Assembly (NCBI RefSeq): GCF_002812085.1
Contig: NZ_NPDM01000001.1
Coordinates: 248,001-312,000 of the forward strand
Direction of reading: 5' to 3'
Origin: Leptospira levettii
GTDB taxonomy: Bacteria; Spirochaetota; Leptospiria; Leptospirales; Leptospiraceae
Length of the DNA stretch: 64,000 nt
Positions 51,009 to 58,826 of the stretch are shown here, in pieces. The translations under genes and the position numbers were made by a program. Numbering within the stretch: position 1 is the stretch's first letter; each line of letters opens with the position of its first letter. The notes below the pieces were generated by a model, which was not told where the DNA came from, did not search any database, and worked only from the letters and a program-made list of their open reading frames with translations.

Positions 51009-51529
51009 TTTATTTTAAGTTTATCGAGTTTTGCGATCTCTTTTTCGACAAAGGAAGCATAGTCTTCCTTCTTCAATTGTTTCTCCAAGATCTCACTCGC
51101 GATGAGAACGGACATTTCCACAATTTGGTTTTGTAACTCAGACAAGGCTCTGCCTTTTGCCAATTCGATTTCTCGAACAGCATTGTCTTTGATTCCTTTT
51201 ACTTCATTGTGTGCTTCTTCCGTCAAACGTGTGCGGAGAGCAACTGCATCTTTCTTAGCTTCATCGACAATTCTGTGTGCTTCTTCTGTTGCTTTGAAGA
51301 GTTGGTCTTTATATTCTTTTAAAGACTTTTCTGCTTCAACACGAAGAGATTCCGCTTTGTTGATATCACCTTGGATGCCGGAAGCACGTTCTTCGAGAGC
51401 ATGAAGGATCTTGTCCCATGCAAATTTTTTAAGAACGAAGACAACAACTGAGAAAGTGACCAGGGTCCAGATGACCAGACCCGGATTGACTTTCAGCAAA
51501 TTGAAGCCGGAAGCCGCGAGGAGTACCAA
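51005..51529 (-). CDS. atpF: F0 ATP synthase b subunit
   Basis: 174 aa: one membrane helix (about 17-35, 'PGLVIWTLVTFSVVVFVLKKFAW') followed by a long charged helix, the peripheral stalk. The start is TTG with AAGGA 8 nt upstream inside the end of atpE. Only one b gene is present, so a homodimer is expected. Confidence 0.94.
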   Translation of the reverse strand: MVLLAASGFNLLKVNPGLVIWTLVTFSVVVFVLKKFAWDKILHALEERASGIQGDINKAESLRVEAEKSLKEYKDQLFKATEEAHRIVDEAKKDAVALRTRLTEEAHNEVKGIKDNAVREIELAKGRALSELQNQIVEMSVLIASEILEKQLKKEDYASFVEKEIAKLDKLKIK

Positions 51530-51531
51530 GA

Positions 51532-51816
51532 CTATTGTCCTTGTTCTACTTTAGTGGCACCAGCACCAATTGTTTTGTCAATTGAGCCATTGAGTTTGAG
51601 CGCGATAAGAAGAGCGATTACCACTGCGAAAAGTGCTGCACCTTCAATCATACCTGCTGCTACGTAAAGAACGAGTTGGATCTTTCCCGCTGCTTCTGGT
51701 TGGCGGCTAATGCTTTCTGCCACTGATCCACCAATTCTACCAATACCGATTCCTGCACCAAGTAATGCAAGTCCTGCTGCGAGTCCTACTGCGATGTATC
51801 CTAAACCGAATTCCAT
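51532..51816 (-). CDS. atpE: F0 ATP synthase c subunit
   Basis: 94 aa hairpin of two membrane helices joined by the polar loop 'SRQPEAAGKIQ'. The ion-binding carboxylate is Glu in 'GMIEGAALFAVV' (about residue 59). The Ser/Thr-Tyr pattern of sodium-binding c rings after that Glu is absent, so proton coupling is likelier. GGAG precedes the ATG. A short inverted repeat (GTTTTAT / ATAAAAC, 51839-51859) lies in the gap after atpB and may affect mRNA processing. Confidence 0.95.
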   Translation of the reverse strand: MEFGLGYIAVGLAAGLALLGAGIGIGRIGGSVAESISRQPEAAGKIQLVLYVAAGMIEGAALFAVVIALLIALKLNGSIDKTIGAGATKVEQGQ

Positions 51817-51864
51817 TGTTTTCGTTTCACTCCTGTGTGTTTTATAATATAAATAAAACCAATG

Positions 51865-52923
51865 TTAATGTCTATGCATCACAGTTCCGATGAAGACGGT
51901 TGTGAGCAGTGAGAAAATGAACGCTTGTAGAAATGCTACAAGAAGTTCTAAAAAGTAGATGAGCACTGAACTGAGAACAGAAACAGGTGCAATCATCCAA
52001 CTTTCACTCATAAAGATAAACCCAAGTAACGCAAGGATCATAACGTGTCCTGCTGTCATGTTGGCAAGTAACCTCATGGTTAATGCAAACGAACGGGCAA
52101 TATGAGTAACGATAAACTCTAGAACCCACATAAGAGGCCAGAGTGGGAGAGGAACTCCCTTAGGAACTGCATGCGCTACGAAGGAAATACCTTGGTAAGT
52201 AAATGCTGTTCCGTATATCGTAAGTAAGGTGATGGATGCAAGAGAAAGAGTGACACTGATATCACCCGTTGGAGTAATCCCTGACCAGATTTCTCCGAAT
52301 GTATGCAGAGAATGTGGTGTGTGTTCGAAAACGCCAAGAGCCACAAGTCCATCAGATGCTGCAACTGTCAGCTCCCCAATCGATGGGATAAGTCCAAACA
52401 AGTTACAGAATAGGATAAAGAAAAACAAAGAGAAGATGTAATGGTAGTAAGAATGACCGTGGTGATCGAGAGACGAATCCACAACATTTTCTTTTAGGTA
52501 ACTTACAAATGCCTCAACACCCGAGGTGAATTTGTTATGCACTTTTTTCGGGTTTTTAGAGATGAGATTTGCTGCAGGGATAAAGATGATGAACATAAAA
52601 AAACAAGCGATCCACATCATGGTCACTCGTTTGGTGATGTGAAGGTCGAGACCACCAACATAGTGGTATTTCACTCCCTCATGGTTTACGAAAACATCGT
52701 GATTTTCAGCATCAAAACCAGGTTGGCCTTCTGTAACGATTGTGCCACCAAAGTTTAATGGGAAGATGGGAGCGTCACCTAAGTGGTGTGCCATCACTTC
52801 GCTGAAATCGAAGCCCTCATCAGAGCCGTGCCCTTCCGAATCGTTTGCAAAAACATTCGTAAAACTAAGGGAAAAAACTAATAAAAATGATAAAAAAAAC
52901 CGATATTTAGACTTATTTTCCAC
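51865..52923 (-). CDS. atpB: F0 ATP synthase a subunit with N-terminal extension
   Basis: 352 aa from GTG 52923; a TTG at 52971 would extend into the upstream gene. The N-terminus looks like a signal peptide (ENKSKYRFFLSF..FANDSEG), followed by a His/Asp/Glu-rich segment before the membrane helices, as also seen in Bacteroidetes-type a subunits. The essential Arg is in 'RSFALTMRLLANMTAGHVMI'. It forms the ion half-channels against the c ring. Confidence 0.93.
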   Translation of the reverse strand: MENKSKYRFFLSFLLVFSLSFTNVFANDSEGHGSDEGFDFSEVMAHHLGDAPIFPLNFGGTIVTEGQPGFDAENHDVFVNHEGVKYHYVGGLDLHITKRVTMMWIACFFMFIIFIPAANLISKNPKKVHNKFTSGVEAFVSYLKENVVDSSLDHHGHSYYHYIFSLFFFILFCNLFGLIPSIGELTVAASDGLVALGVFEHTPHSLHTFGEIWSGITPTGDISVTLSLASITLLTIYGTAFTYQGISFVAHAVPKGVPLPLWPLMWVLEFIVTHIARSFALTMRLLANMTAGHVMILALLGFIFMSESWMIAPVSVLSSVLIYFLELLVAFLQAFIFSLLTTVFIGTVMHRH

Positions 52924-53293
52924 TGAAATAGCTCGCAAATACAAGGAAAAGAAGGTGGACGAAATAGGCAATTAAAAATCCAGAAGTTGCCTCAAAAGGG
53001 TACTCTAACACCTGGAAAGTTGTCAAAATGCCCAAATTCAGAAAAAAGGAAAGAAATACTGTGAAAAGTGGGAAGCCAGTCTCTGATAATGCAGGGATTT
53101 TGCGTGGTAAAAATCGTAATTGCAAGATAGCCATTTGCACAGAAAAGGAAATGGCACCTCCCATATAAAAAAGAATTCGATACCCGTCTTCCACCAAACT
53201 GATTGTTAGCGGAAGACTTAGAATGAATAAAAGAAACAAATACGTAAAATAATGAAAATGGAACCTTCTGAGATTGATTGAGTTTAGATCCAT
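52913..53293 (-). CDS. small membrane protein at the head of the ATP synthase operon (atpI position)
   Basis: 126 aa from ATG 53293; a longer frame to 53404 runs through a repeat element and is unlikely. Four hydrophobic segments (about 15-35, 42-60, 75-95, 100-120). Its place directly before atpB, with an 11-bp overlap, is where many operons carry atpI or a related assembly gene. The sequence itself is too divergent for me to call AtpI. Confidence 0.6.
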   Translation of the reverse strand: MDLNSINLRRFHFHYFTYLFLLFILSLPLTISLVEDGYRILFYMGGAISFSVQMAILQLRFLPRKIPALSETGFPLFTVFLSFFLNLGILTTFQVLEYPFEATSGFLIAYFVHLLFLVFASYFSGK

Positions 53294-53679
53294 TGTTTCA
53301 GATTGTATTAGGAGGGTTTTGGGGGCAAGTAGGTTTGGAGGGGATTGGAAGGTATAGTTCCCCGCCCGTATTGAACTGGGTGGGGTTATCCACCCGCCAC
53401 CCAATGGCTTCCATATATCATATGTTCGCTGGTTTGTAACGCGGGAATCGATAATTTCAATTTTTTAATTCCAAAAAGTTCGTGTTTCGAATCTAAAACA
53501 AGCGCTATCTGAAAAACTATACTGAATCGGTTTGAAATCGTTTTCAATTGCGGAAAAGAGTAAATTTCAACTGAAATGATATAATTTGCAAAACTTAAGG
53601 AATGAATTTCACGAGTATGGATAAATGACCGCACCTCCTCCTTTCACAATGATTTATCAGTAAAATCACCTAATATGCG
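53294..53679. other. intergenic region between the ATP synthase operon and the ohrR-like gene
   Basis: 386 bp without a convincing gene. It should hold the ATP synthase promoter in its left part, but I see no clear sigma-70 match. It contains the GC-rich repeat copy 1 (53352-53407). An 82-codon minus-strand frame (53386-53634, GTG start) crosses the repeat and looks non-coding. Confidence 0.6.
53352..53407. repeat. GC-rich hairpin repeat, copy 1
   Basis: CCCCGCCC (53360-53367) and GGGTGGGG (53378-53385) form an 8-bp stem with one G/T pair, followed by ACCCGCCACCCAAT. A closely similar element in the same orientation lies at 54709-54757. Strikingly GC-rich against the AT-rich surroundings. 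Looks like a dispersed intergenic repeat. Confidence 0.7.
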
Positions 53680-54135
53680 TTATCGATAATCTTTTCCAAA
53701 CTCATCCAAAATAGATTTTAATTGGATCGCTTGGCTTTCTTCGATCCCAGATAAACAAAAAATTTGATCTGGTATGGCTTTTGCCTTTTCGCGGAGGAGT
53801 TTCCCGTTTTTTGTGAGTGTAAGGACAACCACACGTTCATCTTCTACACTTCTTGTCCTTTGTATTTGTCCACTTTTCTCCAATCTTTTTAGTAGTGGAG
53901 TCAAAGTCCCTGAATCCAATTGTAACCTATCACCAAGCTTAGTGACGGTAATCTCCTTCTCTTCCCACATAACAAGCATTACTAAGTATTGCGGATAAGT
54001 TAACCCTATGTCCGCAAGAAGCGGACGATAGAGTTTCATCAATCGATGCATTGAGGAATACATCGAAAAACAGATTTGATTCTTTAATAAAAGAACCTCT
54101 TCTTTGGATGCCTTAACCTTGGACAAGTTTTTCAA
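53680..54135 (-). CDS. MarR-family regulator, OhrR-like peroxide sensor
   Basis: 151 aa. The N-terminal block 'LLLKNQICFSMYSSMHRLMKLYRPLLADIGLTYPQYLVML' matches OhrR, including the reactive Cys of NQICF (about residue 22). The winged helix 'VTKLGDRLQLDSGTLTPLLKRLEKSGQIQRTRSVEDERVV' is typical. OhrR proteins repress peroxide-defence genes until that Cys is oxidised. The start is TTG (54135 or 54126), inside the end of gpx, so the two are coupled. Confidence 0.85.
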   Translation of the reverse strand: MKNLSKVKASKEEVLLLKNQICFSMYSSMHRLMKLYRPLLADIGLTYPQYLVMLVMWEEKEITVTKLGDRLQLDSGTLTPLLKRLEKSGQIQRTRSVEDERVVVLTLTKNGKLLREKAKAIPDQIFCLSGIEESQAIQLKSILDEFGKDYR

Positions 54136-54598
54136 TATCCTTTTCTATTGCTTCTGGTTTTGTGATGGGAGCATATCGTTTAACAACGTTTCCATTTTTA
54201 TCTACTAAAAATTTTGTGAAGTTCCATTTAATATCTAAAGATCCGAAGATACCAGGAGCATTCTTCTTTAAGTGTGAATAAAGAGGATCGGTATTAGGTC
54301 CATTCACTTCAAGTTTGGAAAAGATTGGAAATGTTGTTGAGAATGTCTTCTCACAAAAAAGTTTGATCTCTGCATCAGAACCTGGCTCTTGTTCTCCAAA
54401 TTGATTACATGGGAAAGCCAAAATTTCTAATCCTTTTCCTTTCCAACGGTCATACGTTTCTTGTAAGCCTTTATATTGAGGAGTGAAGCCACATTGGCTT
54501 GCTGTATTCACAATTAACAATACTTTATCTTTAAATTGTTCCATTGGGATCTCTTCGGACCCTCGTTTCACTTTAATTTTGTAAAATTCTTCTGCCAT
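54113..54598 (-). CDS. gpx: glutathione peroxidase (cysteine type)
   Basis: 161 aa from ATG 54598, with GAGGG 6 nt upstream; a frame to 54631 is longer but lacks this site. 'NTASQCGFTPQ' holds the catalytic Cys (not selenocysteine), with 'AFPCNQFGEQEPG' and 'KWNFTKFLVD' supplying Gln and Trp/Asn of the active site. It reduces peroxides, possibly with thioredoxin rather than glutathione. It overlaps the OhrR-like gene by 23 bp. Confidence 0.93.
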   Translation of the reverse strand: MAEEFYKIKVKRGSEEIPMEQFKDKVLLIVNTASQCGFTPQYKGLQETYDRWKGKGLEILAFPCNQFGEQEPGSDAEIKLFCEKTFSTTFPIFSKLEVNGPNTDPLYSHLKKNAPGIFGSLDIKWNFTKFLVDKNGNVVKRYAPITKPEAIEKDIEKLVQG

Positions 54599-54613
54599 TT
54601 TTTGCCCTCGCTC

Positions 54614-54643
54614 AATTATTAGATTGTGCACAATTTAATTTTG
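54614..54643. promoter_or_regulatory. OhrR-type palindromic operator before gpx
   Basis: The perfect 12-bp palindrome ATTGTGCACAAT is at 54623-54634, 25 bp before the gpx ATG. It is flanked by imperfectly symmetric AT-rich arms (CAATTATTAG on one side, TTTAATTTTG on the other). The layout resembles Bacillus OhrR operators built from ACAATT-type half-sites. It fits autoregulation of gpx-ohrR. Confidence 0.65.
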
Positions 54644-54925
54644 TTCAACCTTTTTATGAAAACTTTTCAATAAATGTAAGGATTTTTTTCCAATACGGCG
54701 CGAATTTAGTATCCCCGCCCTTATTTGGGTGGGGAACTAGACCCGCCTCCCAATACCATCCACTTATCACAACTCAAACCAACCGGCAAACTCGTTCGTA
54801 ACTTCTCCGATTTTTCTTAAAAAAAGTTCATCTTAATGCGATTTTTACTCGCTTTCATACTCTAGCCATTCCAAATAATACGAATTTTATTTCGGAAATT
54901 GAATCTAGTAACTTTGGAGTTATTT
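54644..54925. other. intergenic region upstream of amtB
   Basis: About 280 bp without a gene. It holds GC-rich repeat copy 2 (54709-54757) and then AT-rich sequence that should contain the amtB promoter. I see no sigma-54 (TGGC-N8-TTGCA-like) site. GGAG lies 6 nt before the amtB ATG. Confidence 0.6.
54709..54757. repeat. GC-rich hairpin repeat, copy 2
   Basis: CCCCGCCC (54713-54720) and GGGTGGGG (54727-54734) form the same 8-bp stem as copy 1 with a shorter loop, followed by ACCCGCCTCCCAAT. The two copies are about 1.35 kb apart in direct orientation and bracket the gpx-ohrR unit. Confidence 0.7.
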
Positions 54926-56215
54926 ATGAATTTACAACTGGTCTTAAGGCCTGTATTCCTTTGTTTTCTCTTTTTTCTGCCCTCTCTTCTTATGGCAGAT
55001 GCAGAAATAACGACGCCAAACCCAATCGATAAATCCGATACCACTTGGATGTTGATTTCTTCTGCATTGGTTTTTTTTATGATCCCTGGACTTTCTTTAT
55101 TCTATGGAGGGATTGTCAGATCCAAAAACGTTTTATCCACAATGATGCATAGTTTTGTTGCGATGATTGTAATGACATTACAGTGGACTATTTTTGGTTA
55201 TAGTTTTGCATTTTCAGGTGAGAATCCATTTGTTGGAAATTTTGATTTAGCTTTTTTGGATGGAATTAACATTGATTCCACGAAAGGTACAATCCCTACT
55301 TACGTACATTTTTTGTTCCAAGGTATGTTTGCTTTGATTACACCAGCCTTAATTTCTGGTGCGATCGCAGAAAGAATTAAACTCTCCGCATACATTGTAT
55401 TTATACTTGTTTGGTCAACGTTAGTTTACGATCCAGTCGCTCATTGGGTTTGGGCAGATTCAGGTTGGTTGTTTAAAATGAATGCCTTAGATTTTGCAGG
55501 TGGAACTGTTGTCCATTTAATTTCAGGTATTGCAGGTTTATCAGCTGCAATCGTGATTGGAAAACGAAAAGGTGATGCAGGTCTCCTAACCCATCCAAAT
55601 AACATGACTTATACATTACTTGGCTCAGGTTTATTATGGTTTGGTTGGTTTGGTTTTAATGCTGGATCTGGCCTTGCTGTGAATGGACTTGCGGCAAGAG
55701 CTTTTTTAGTCACTTTAATTGCTCCTGCAGCGGCCGGTGCAAGTTGGTTACTCATTGAATGGTATCATACAAAAAAAGCAACCGCACTTGGAGCGGCATC
55801 AGGTATTGTTGCAGGTTTAGTTGTCATCACACCAGCTTCTGGTTTTGTAGGAGTCAAAGGAGCCCTTATTATGGGTATACTCGTATCACCTATTTGTTAT
55901 TTGGCGATTCTATTAAAAGGTAAACTAAAATACGATGATACCCTAGATGCATTTGGTATCCACGGTGCAGGTGGAGCATTTGGTGCCATATTAACAGGTA
56001 TATTCGCTTTAGAACTTGCAGAAGGAATGACATTCGAAAGTCAGATGATGGCTCAAATTATAAGTGTGATTGCTACAGGTTTTTATTCTTTTGTAGCTTC
56101 ATACCTCATTGCATTTGTAATTGAGAAAACCATAGGATTTAGAATTGAAGAAGATAAAGAAATCACCGGTCTCGACCAAGAGATTCATGGTGAAAAAGGA
56201 TATGATATAAGGTAA
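54926..56215 (+). CDS. amtB: ammonium transporter
   Basis: 429 aa from ATG 54926 (GGAG 6 nt upstream). Signal-peptide-like N-terminus, then 'DTTWMLISSALVFFMIPGLSLFYGGIVRSKNVLS', 'YDPVAHWVW' and 'DFAGGTVVHLISGIAGL', with the conserved pore His in the later 'DAFGIHGAGGAFGAI' block. A trimeric channel for ammonium uptake. It is 5 bp upstream of the PII gene, the classic amtB-glnK pair. Confidence 0.96.
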   Translation: MNLQLVLRPVFLCFLFFLPSLLMADAEITTPNPIDKSDTTWMLISSALVFFMIPGLSLFYGGIVRSKNVLSTMMHSFVAMIVMTLQWTIFGYSFAFSGENPFVGNFDLAFLDGINIDSTKGTIPTYVHFLFQGMFALITPALISGAIAERIKLSAYIVFILVWSTLVYDPVAHWVWADSGWLFKMNALDFAGGTVVHLISGIAGLSAAIVIGKRKGDAGLLTHPNNMTYTLLGSGLLWFGWFGFNAGSGLAVNGLAARAFLVTLIAPAAAGASWLLIEWYHTKKATALGAASGIVAGLVVITPASGFVGVKGALIMGILVSPICYLAILLKGKLKYDDTLDAFGIHGAGGAFGAILTGIFALELAEGMTFESQMMAQIISVIATGFYSFVASYLIAFVIEKTIGFRIEEDKEITGLDQEIHGEKGYDIR

Positions 56216-56220
56216 TCAAT

Positions 56221-56568
56221 ATGAAATTAGTAATAGCAATTATACAACCACATAAATTAGAAGAAGTTAAGAACGAATTAACTAAAAACGAAATTTATCG
56301 TTTAACAGTGAGTGATGTGCAAGGTTATGGCCAACAAAAAGGGAAAACAGAAGTATTTCGCGGACACGAATACCAAGTGAACCTACTCAGAAAAGTTCGC
56401 TTGGAAATCGCAGTGAATGATGAATTTGTAAAACCGACAGTCGATGCGATCTTAAAAGCAGCAAAAACTGGACCAGAAGGTAAAATTGGAGATGGTAAAA
56501 TCTTCGTTATGCCTTTGGAAGAAGTGATTCGTATACGAAGCGGCGAACGAGGAAACAAAGCCATCTAA
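56221..56568 (+). CDS. glnK: PII nitrogen-regulatory protein (GlnK type)
   Basis: 115 aa. The T-loop 'GYGQQKGKTEVFRGHEYQVNLL' keeps Tyr51, the uridylylation site in enteric PII. The B-loop 'TGPEGKIGDGKIFV' carries a three-residue insert compared with E. coli. The C-terminal 'VIRIRSGERGNKAI' is canonical. It senses ATP/ADP and 2-oxoglutarate and plugs AmtB. Linkage to amtB supports the GlnK name. Confidence 0.95.
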   Translation: MKLVIAIIQPHKLEEVKNELTKNEIYRLTVSDVQGYGQQKGKTEVFRGHEYQVNLLRKVRLEIAVNDEFVKPTVDAILKAAKTGPEGKIGDGKIFVMPLEEVIRIRSGERGNKAI

Positions 56569-56583
56569 TTTCAATTCAATTGT

Positions 56584-56619
56584 AACTCCCATAGAAAAGA
56601 ATCCAATTCTATGGGAGTT
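56584..56619. terminator. hairpin between glnK and ilvB
   Basis: A perfect 13-bp inverted repeat (AACTCCCATAGAA at 56584-56596, complement at 56607-56619) with a 10-nt loop, between convergent genes. T tracts are weak, so termination may be bidirectional but partial. Confidence 0.65.
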
Positions 56620-56624
56620 CTGGA

Positions 56625-58340
56625 TTATGTTTTTACCAAATCCAAAATGTATTCTTGGTTGGATTTCCCACCTGGCACAAATGGATAAACACCCCAATCG
56701 GATGGAATTTTGATTTCCACAAAAACAGGTCCATCATTTCTAATTAAAGTTTCTAGTTCAGAATCATTTTGACCTTTTTCCCAAATTATGTAAGGGATAC
56801 CAAACGATTCACTTAACACCGAGAAGTCGGGATGATAATGAAATTTAGAACCTGAATAAACATTTCCATAAAATAAATCTTGTTGTTGTTTCACTAACCC
56901 TAGATGCCCATTGTTCATCAAAATGATCTTTACATTTAGACTTTCTTCTCTAAGTGTTGCTAACTCTTGTAAATTCATCATTATGGAACCATCACCAGTG
57001 AAACAATAAACAGTTCTATTTGGGTTCACCAAAGAAACACCAATGGAAGTTGGTAACCCAAATCCCATTGTCCCTTGTCCGCCAGAAGTGATCCATGTAT
57101 TTGGATTTGGAAACGGATAATATTGTGCAACCCACATCTGGTGTTGTCCAACATCAGTGATCACAAAATGTTCTTCGTTTGGAACGAATGAGGCAAAAGA
57201 ATTGATTAATTCTTTCGCAGGATGGATTTCGGGAATATCCTTCCAAATCTTTATTTGTTTCTGACCGAAGTTCCCTACGATTTCTGTGTGACTTCCATTG
57301 GAAGTTTCCCTTGTATCTAAAAATAAATTAACAAGGACTTCAGAAATATCTGATTTCAAACTCAAATTTGGTTTTCTGATTTTCCCAATCTCGTTTGCAT
57401 CAATATCGATATGAATGATTTTTGCATTGGGACAAAATGTTTCTTTGTTCCCAATCGCACGGTCATCAAATCGAACACCAATGGCGATGAGTAAATCACA
57501 AATTCCCAATGCTTCATTGGCCGCAACAGTTCCATGCATTCCCATCATTCCCAAAAACAAAGGATCATTTTTTTCAAAAATTCCAAGACCCATAAGAGTG
57601 GTTACTACTGGAATTTGGTAGAACTGAACCAATTCTCGTAATCGTTTATATTCTTTTTTGGCTCCTCCACCAATGTAAAACAAAGGGAATTTTGCTTTTG
57701 AAACATACTCTTTCCAATCTTTTAAAAATGAAGTTAGAGAATGTGAATGATCCTCTTTCAGTGATATTTGGTTTTCTTTGATCAAACAATGGGAAAGATC
57801 AACCTCATTCAAATGATTCTCGTTCATTGTGATCATTTTTGATTGAATATCTTTTGGTAAATCAATCCATACAGGCCCTTTTTTCCCTGTGGATGCTAAT
57901 TGGTAAGCTTCTTCCAAAACATTTGGAATCAAATTTGGATCTTCAATCGAATATATTTTTTTTACAATCGAGGAAACGATACGTTCCGTATCTAACTCTT
58001 GGAATGCATCAGTTCCTTTTAAGTGCATAGGTACTTGGCCCGAAAAGACCAACAGAGGAACAGAATCTCTAAGAGCATCAGCGACCGCAGTGATGAGATT
58101 GGCAACACCTGGGCCAGAGGAAACAAATACGACACCCACCTCCCCTGTGCTTCTTGCCATCCCTTGAGCGATAAATCCTGCTCCCTGTTCATGCCTGGCA
58201 AGAACATGTTTGATGTTTGACGCCGCCAAACTTTCGTATAATGGCAAGATAGTGCCACCAGGAACACCCGAAATCCATTGAATGCCCTTTGATTCTAAAA
58301 ATTGAATGATATATTGACTAACTGTGATTTTTTCCCACAT
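56625..58340 (-). CDS. ilvB: acetolactate synthase large subunit-like TPP enzyme
   Basis: 571 aa from ATG 58340, with GGAG 7 nt upstream; a frame to 58400 runs through the leader hairpin. The TPP-activating Glu is in '[18 protein letters not shown]'. The cofactor motif runs from '[20 protein letters not shown]' to 'KIILMNN'. '[15 protein letters not shown]' is family-typical. It condenses pyruvate units in valine/leucine/isoleucine synthesis. No small subunit ilvN is adjacent. The upstream leader supports a branched-chain amino-acid role. Confidence 0.88.
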   Translation of the reverse strand: MWEKITVSQYIIQFLESKGIQWISGVPGGTILPLYESLAASNIKHVLARHEQGAGFIAQGMARSTGEVGVVFVSSGPGVANLITAVADALRDSVPLLVFSGQVPMHLKGTDAFQELDTERIVSSIVKKIYSIEDPNLIPNVLEEAYQLASTGKKGPVWIDLPKDIQSKMITMNENHLNEVDLSHCLIKENQISLKEDHSHSLTSFLKDWKEYVSKAKFPLFYIGGGAKKEYKRLRELVQFYQIPVVTTLMGLGIFEKNDPLFLGMMGMHGTVAANEALGICDLLIAIGVRFDDRAIGNKETFCPNAKIIHIDIDANEIGKIRKPNLSLKSDISEVLVNLFLDTRETSNGSHTEIVGNFGQKQIKIWKDIPEIHPAKELINSFASFVPNEEHFVITDVGQHQMWVAQYYPFPNPNTWITSGGQGTMGFGLPTSIGVSLVNPNRTVYCFTGDGSIMMNLQELATLREESLNVKIILMNNGHLGLVKQQQDLFYGNVYSGSKFHYHPDFSVLSESFGIPYIIWEKGQNDSELETLIRNDGPVFVEIKIPSDWGVYPFVPGGKSNQEYILDLVKT

Positions 58341-58346
58341 AACAGG

Positions 58347-58421
58347 TCTCCTCTTGTAGTTTCCCCGTCGACTTTTGCTTTCTGTCGACCGAGGAAACAA
58401 AGGGAGATTATGACAGAAAGC
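58347..58421 (-). promoter_or_regulatory. ilvB attenuator: mutually exclusive RNA structures covering the Shine-Dalgarno
   Basis: On the minus strand. Segment A, GCTTTCTGTC (58421-58412), is the end of the leader ORF. Segment C, GACAGAAAGC (58386-58377), pairs with A perfectly over 10 bp. Segments B (GTTTCC + GTCGAC, 58398-58384) and D (GTCGAC + GGAAAC, 58372-58359) pair as a 12-bp interrupted stem. B and C share 58386-58384, so A:C and B:D exclude each other. B:D is extended by TCTCCCTTTG (58407-58398) against CAAGAGGAGA (58356-58347), with one mismatch and one G/U. This covers the ilvB ribosome site. No U tract, so translational control is likelier than termination. Confidence 0.7.
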
Positions 58422-58482
58422 TAGGTATGTATGGGGAGAGGACGACGACTAGAACGAGGGTTGTGAGTAAATAAGAAGGCAT
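58408..58482 (-). CDS. leader peptide of ilvB, rich in Leu and Val
   Basis: 24 codons from ATG 58482 to TAA 58408. In-frame upstream ATGs at 58488 and 58539 would give 26 or 43 aa, and none has a strong ribosome site. The peptide contains [11 protein letters not shown]; 11 of 24 residues are Leu, Val or Ile, including three consecutive GTC Val codons. The stop lies just before the alternative hairpins of the ilvB leader. This is the composition expected of an ilv-type attenuation leader. Confidence 0.7.
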   Translation of the reverse strand: MPSYLLTTLVLVVVLSPYIPSFLS

Positions 58483-58548
58483 TCCCATTTCAAAACTGGA
58501 ACTTTTTCCAATTGAATTTGTTAATGCCAACGTTTCCATGTTCTGATT

Positions 58549-58578
58549 CTTTTATTGATTCACTGATGATTTAGTCAA
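58549..58578 (-). promoter_or_regulatory. possible promoter of the ilvB leader
   Basis: Minus strand TTGACT (58578-58573) and TAAAAG (58554-58549) with an 18-nt spacer (or ATAAAA with 17). Transcription would start near 58542, just upstream of the leader ORF. Confidence 0.45.
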
Positions 58579-58598
58579 GAAAATAATTGGTGGTGGAT

Positions 58599-58826
58599 TC
58601 ATTCATTTTCTTTCGCTCGTTTGATGAGTGAATAAAAGGCAAAGGCAAAACCCAAAAAAAATCCAACGAGTAACCAAAGTGGTTCTGATTGTAAATACCC
58701 GTCTAAGTAATACCCCCCGATGACAAAAAAAACAATCGAGGATACAAATTCAAAACCGGCTCCAGCCATGGCCAAAGGAGATTTTTCTCCCTTACCCGAG
58801 GGAATTTTTGGGGATTCGTTTGTCAC
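58599..58826 (-). CDS. AtpZ/AtpI-like small membrane protein
   Basis: 75 aa: polar N-terminus, then two membrane helices in the arrangement 'GAGFEFVSSIVFFVIGGYYLDGYLQ' / 'PLWLLVGFFLGFAFAFYSLIKRAK'. The pattern G-x-E-F...GYxLD...P...G...GxxxGF is that of AtpZ/AtpI proteins, which help assemble the c ring or admit Mg2+. It lies 5.3 kb from the ATP synthase operon, coupled to lepB (ATGA overlap at 58823-58826). Confidence 0.75.
   Translation of the reverse strand: MTNESPKIPSGKGEKSPLAMAGAGFEFVSSIVFFVIGGYYLDGYLQSEPLWLLVGFFLGFAFAFYSLIKRAKENE

Noticed and set aside
53386..53634. 82-codon minus-strand frame between the atp operon and the OhrR-like gene
   Set aside because: GTG start only 2 nt after the purine run, no protein-like pattern, and the end runs through the GC-rich repeat.
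53680..54598. Naming the enzyme partner of the OhrR-like gene Ohr
   Set aside because: The active-site blocks are those of glutathione peroxidase, not the OsmC/Ohr fold.
54709..54757. Cobalamin or other known riboswitch as an explanation for the GC-rich element
   Set aside because: I see no B12-box or other conserved riboswitch core, and the element occurs twice with different neighbours.
54758..54925. Sigma-54 promoter for amtB-glnK
   Set aside because: No TGGC/TTGC pair at the required spacing was found in the gap.
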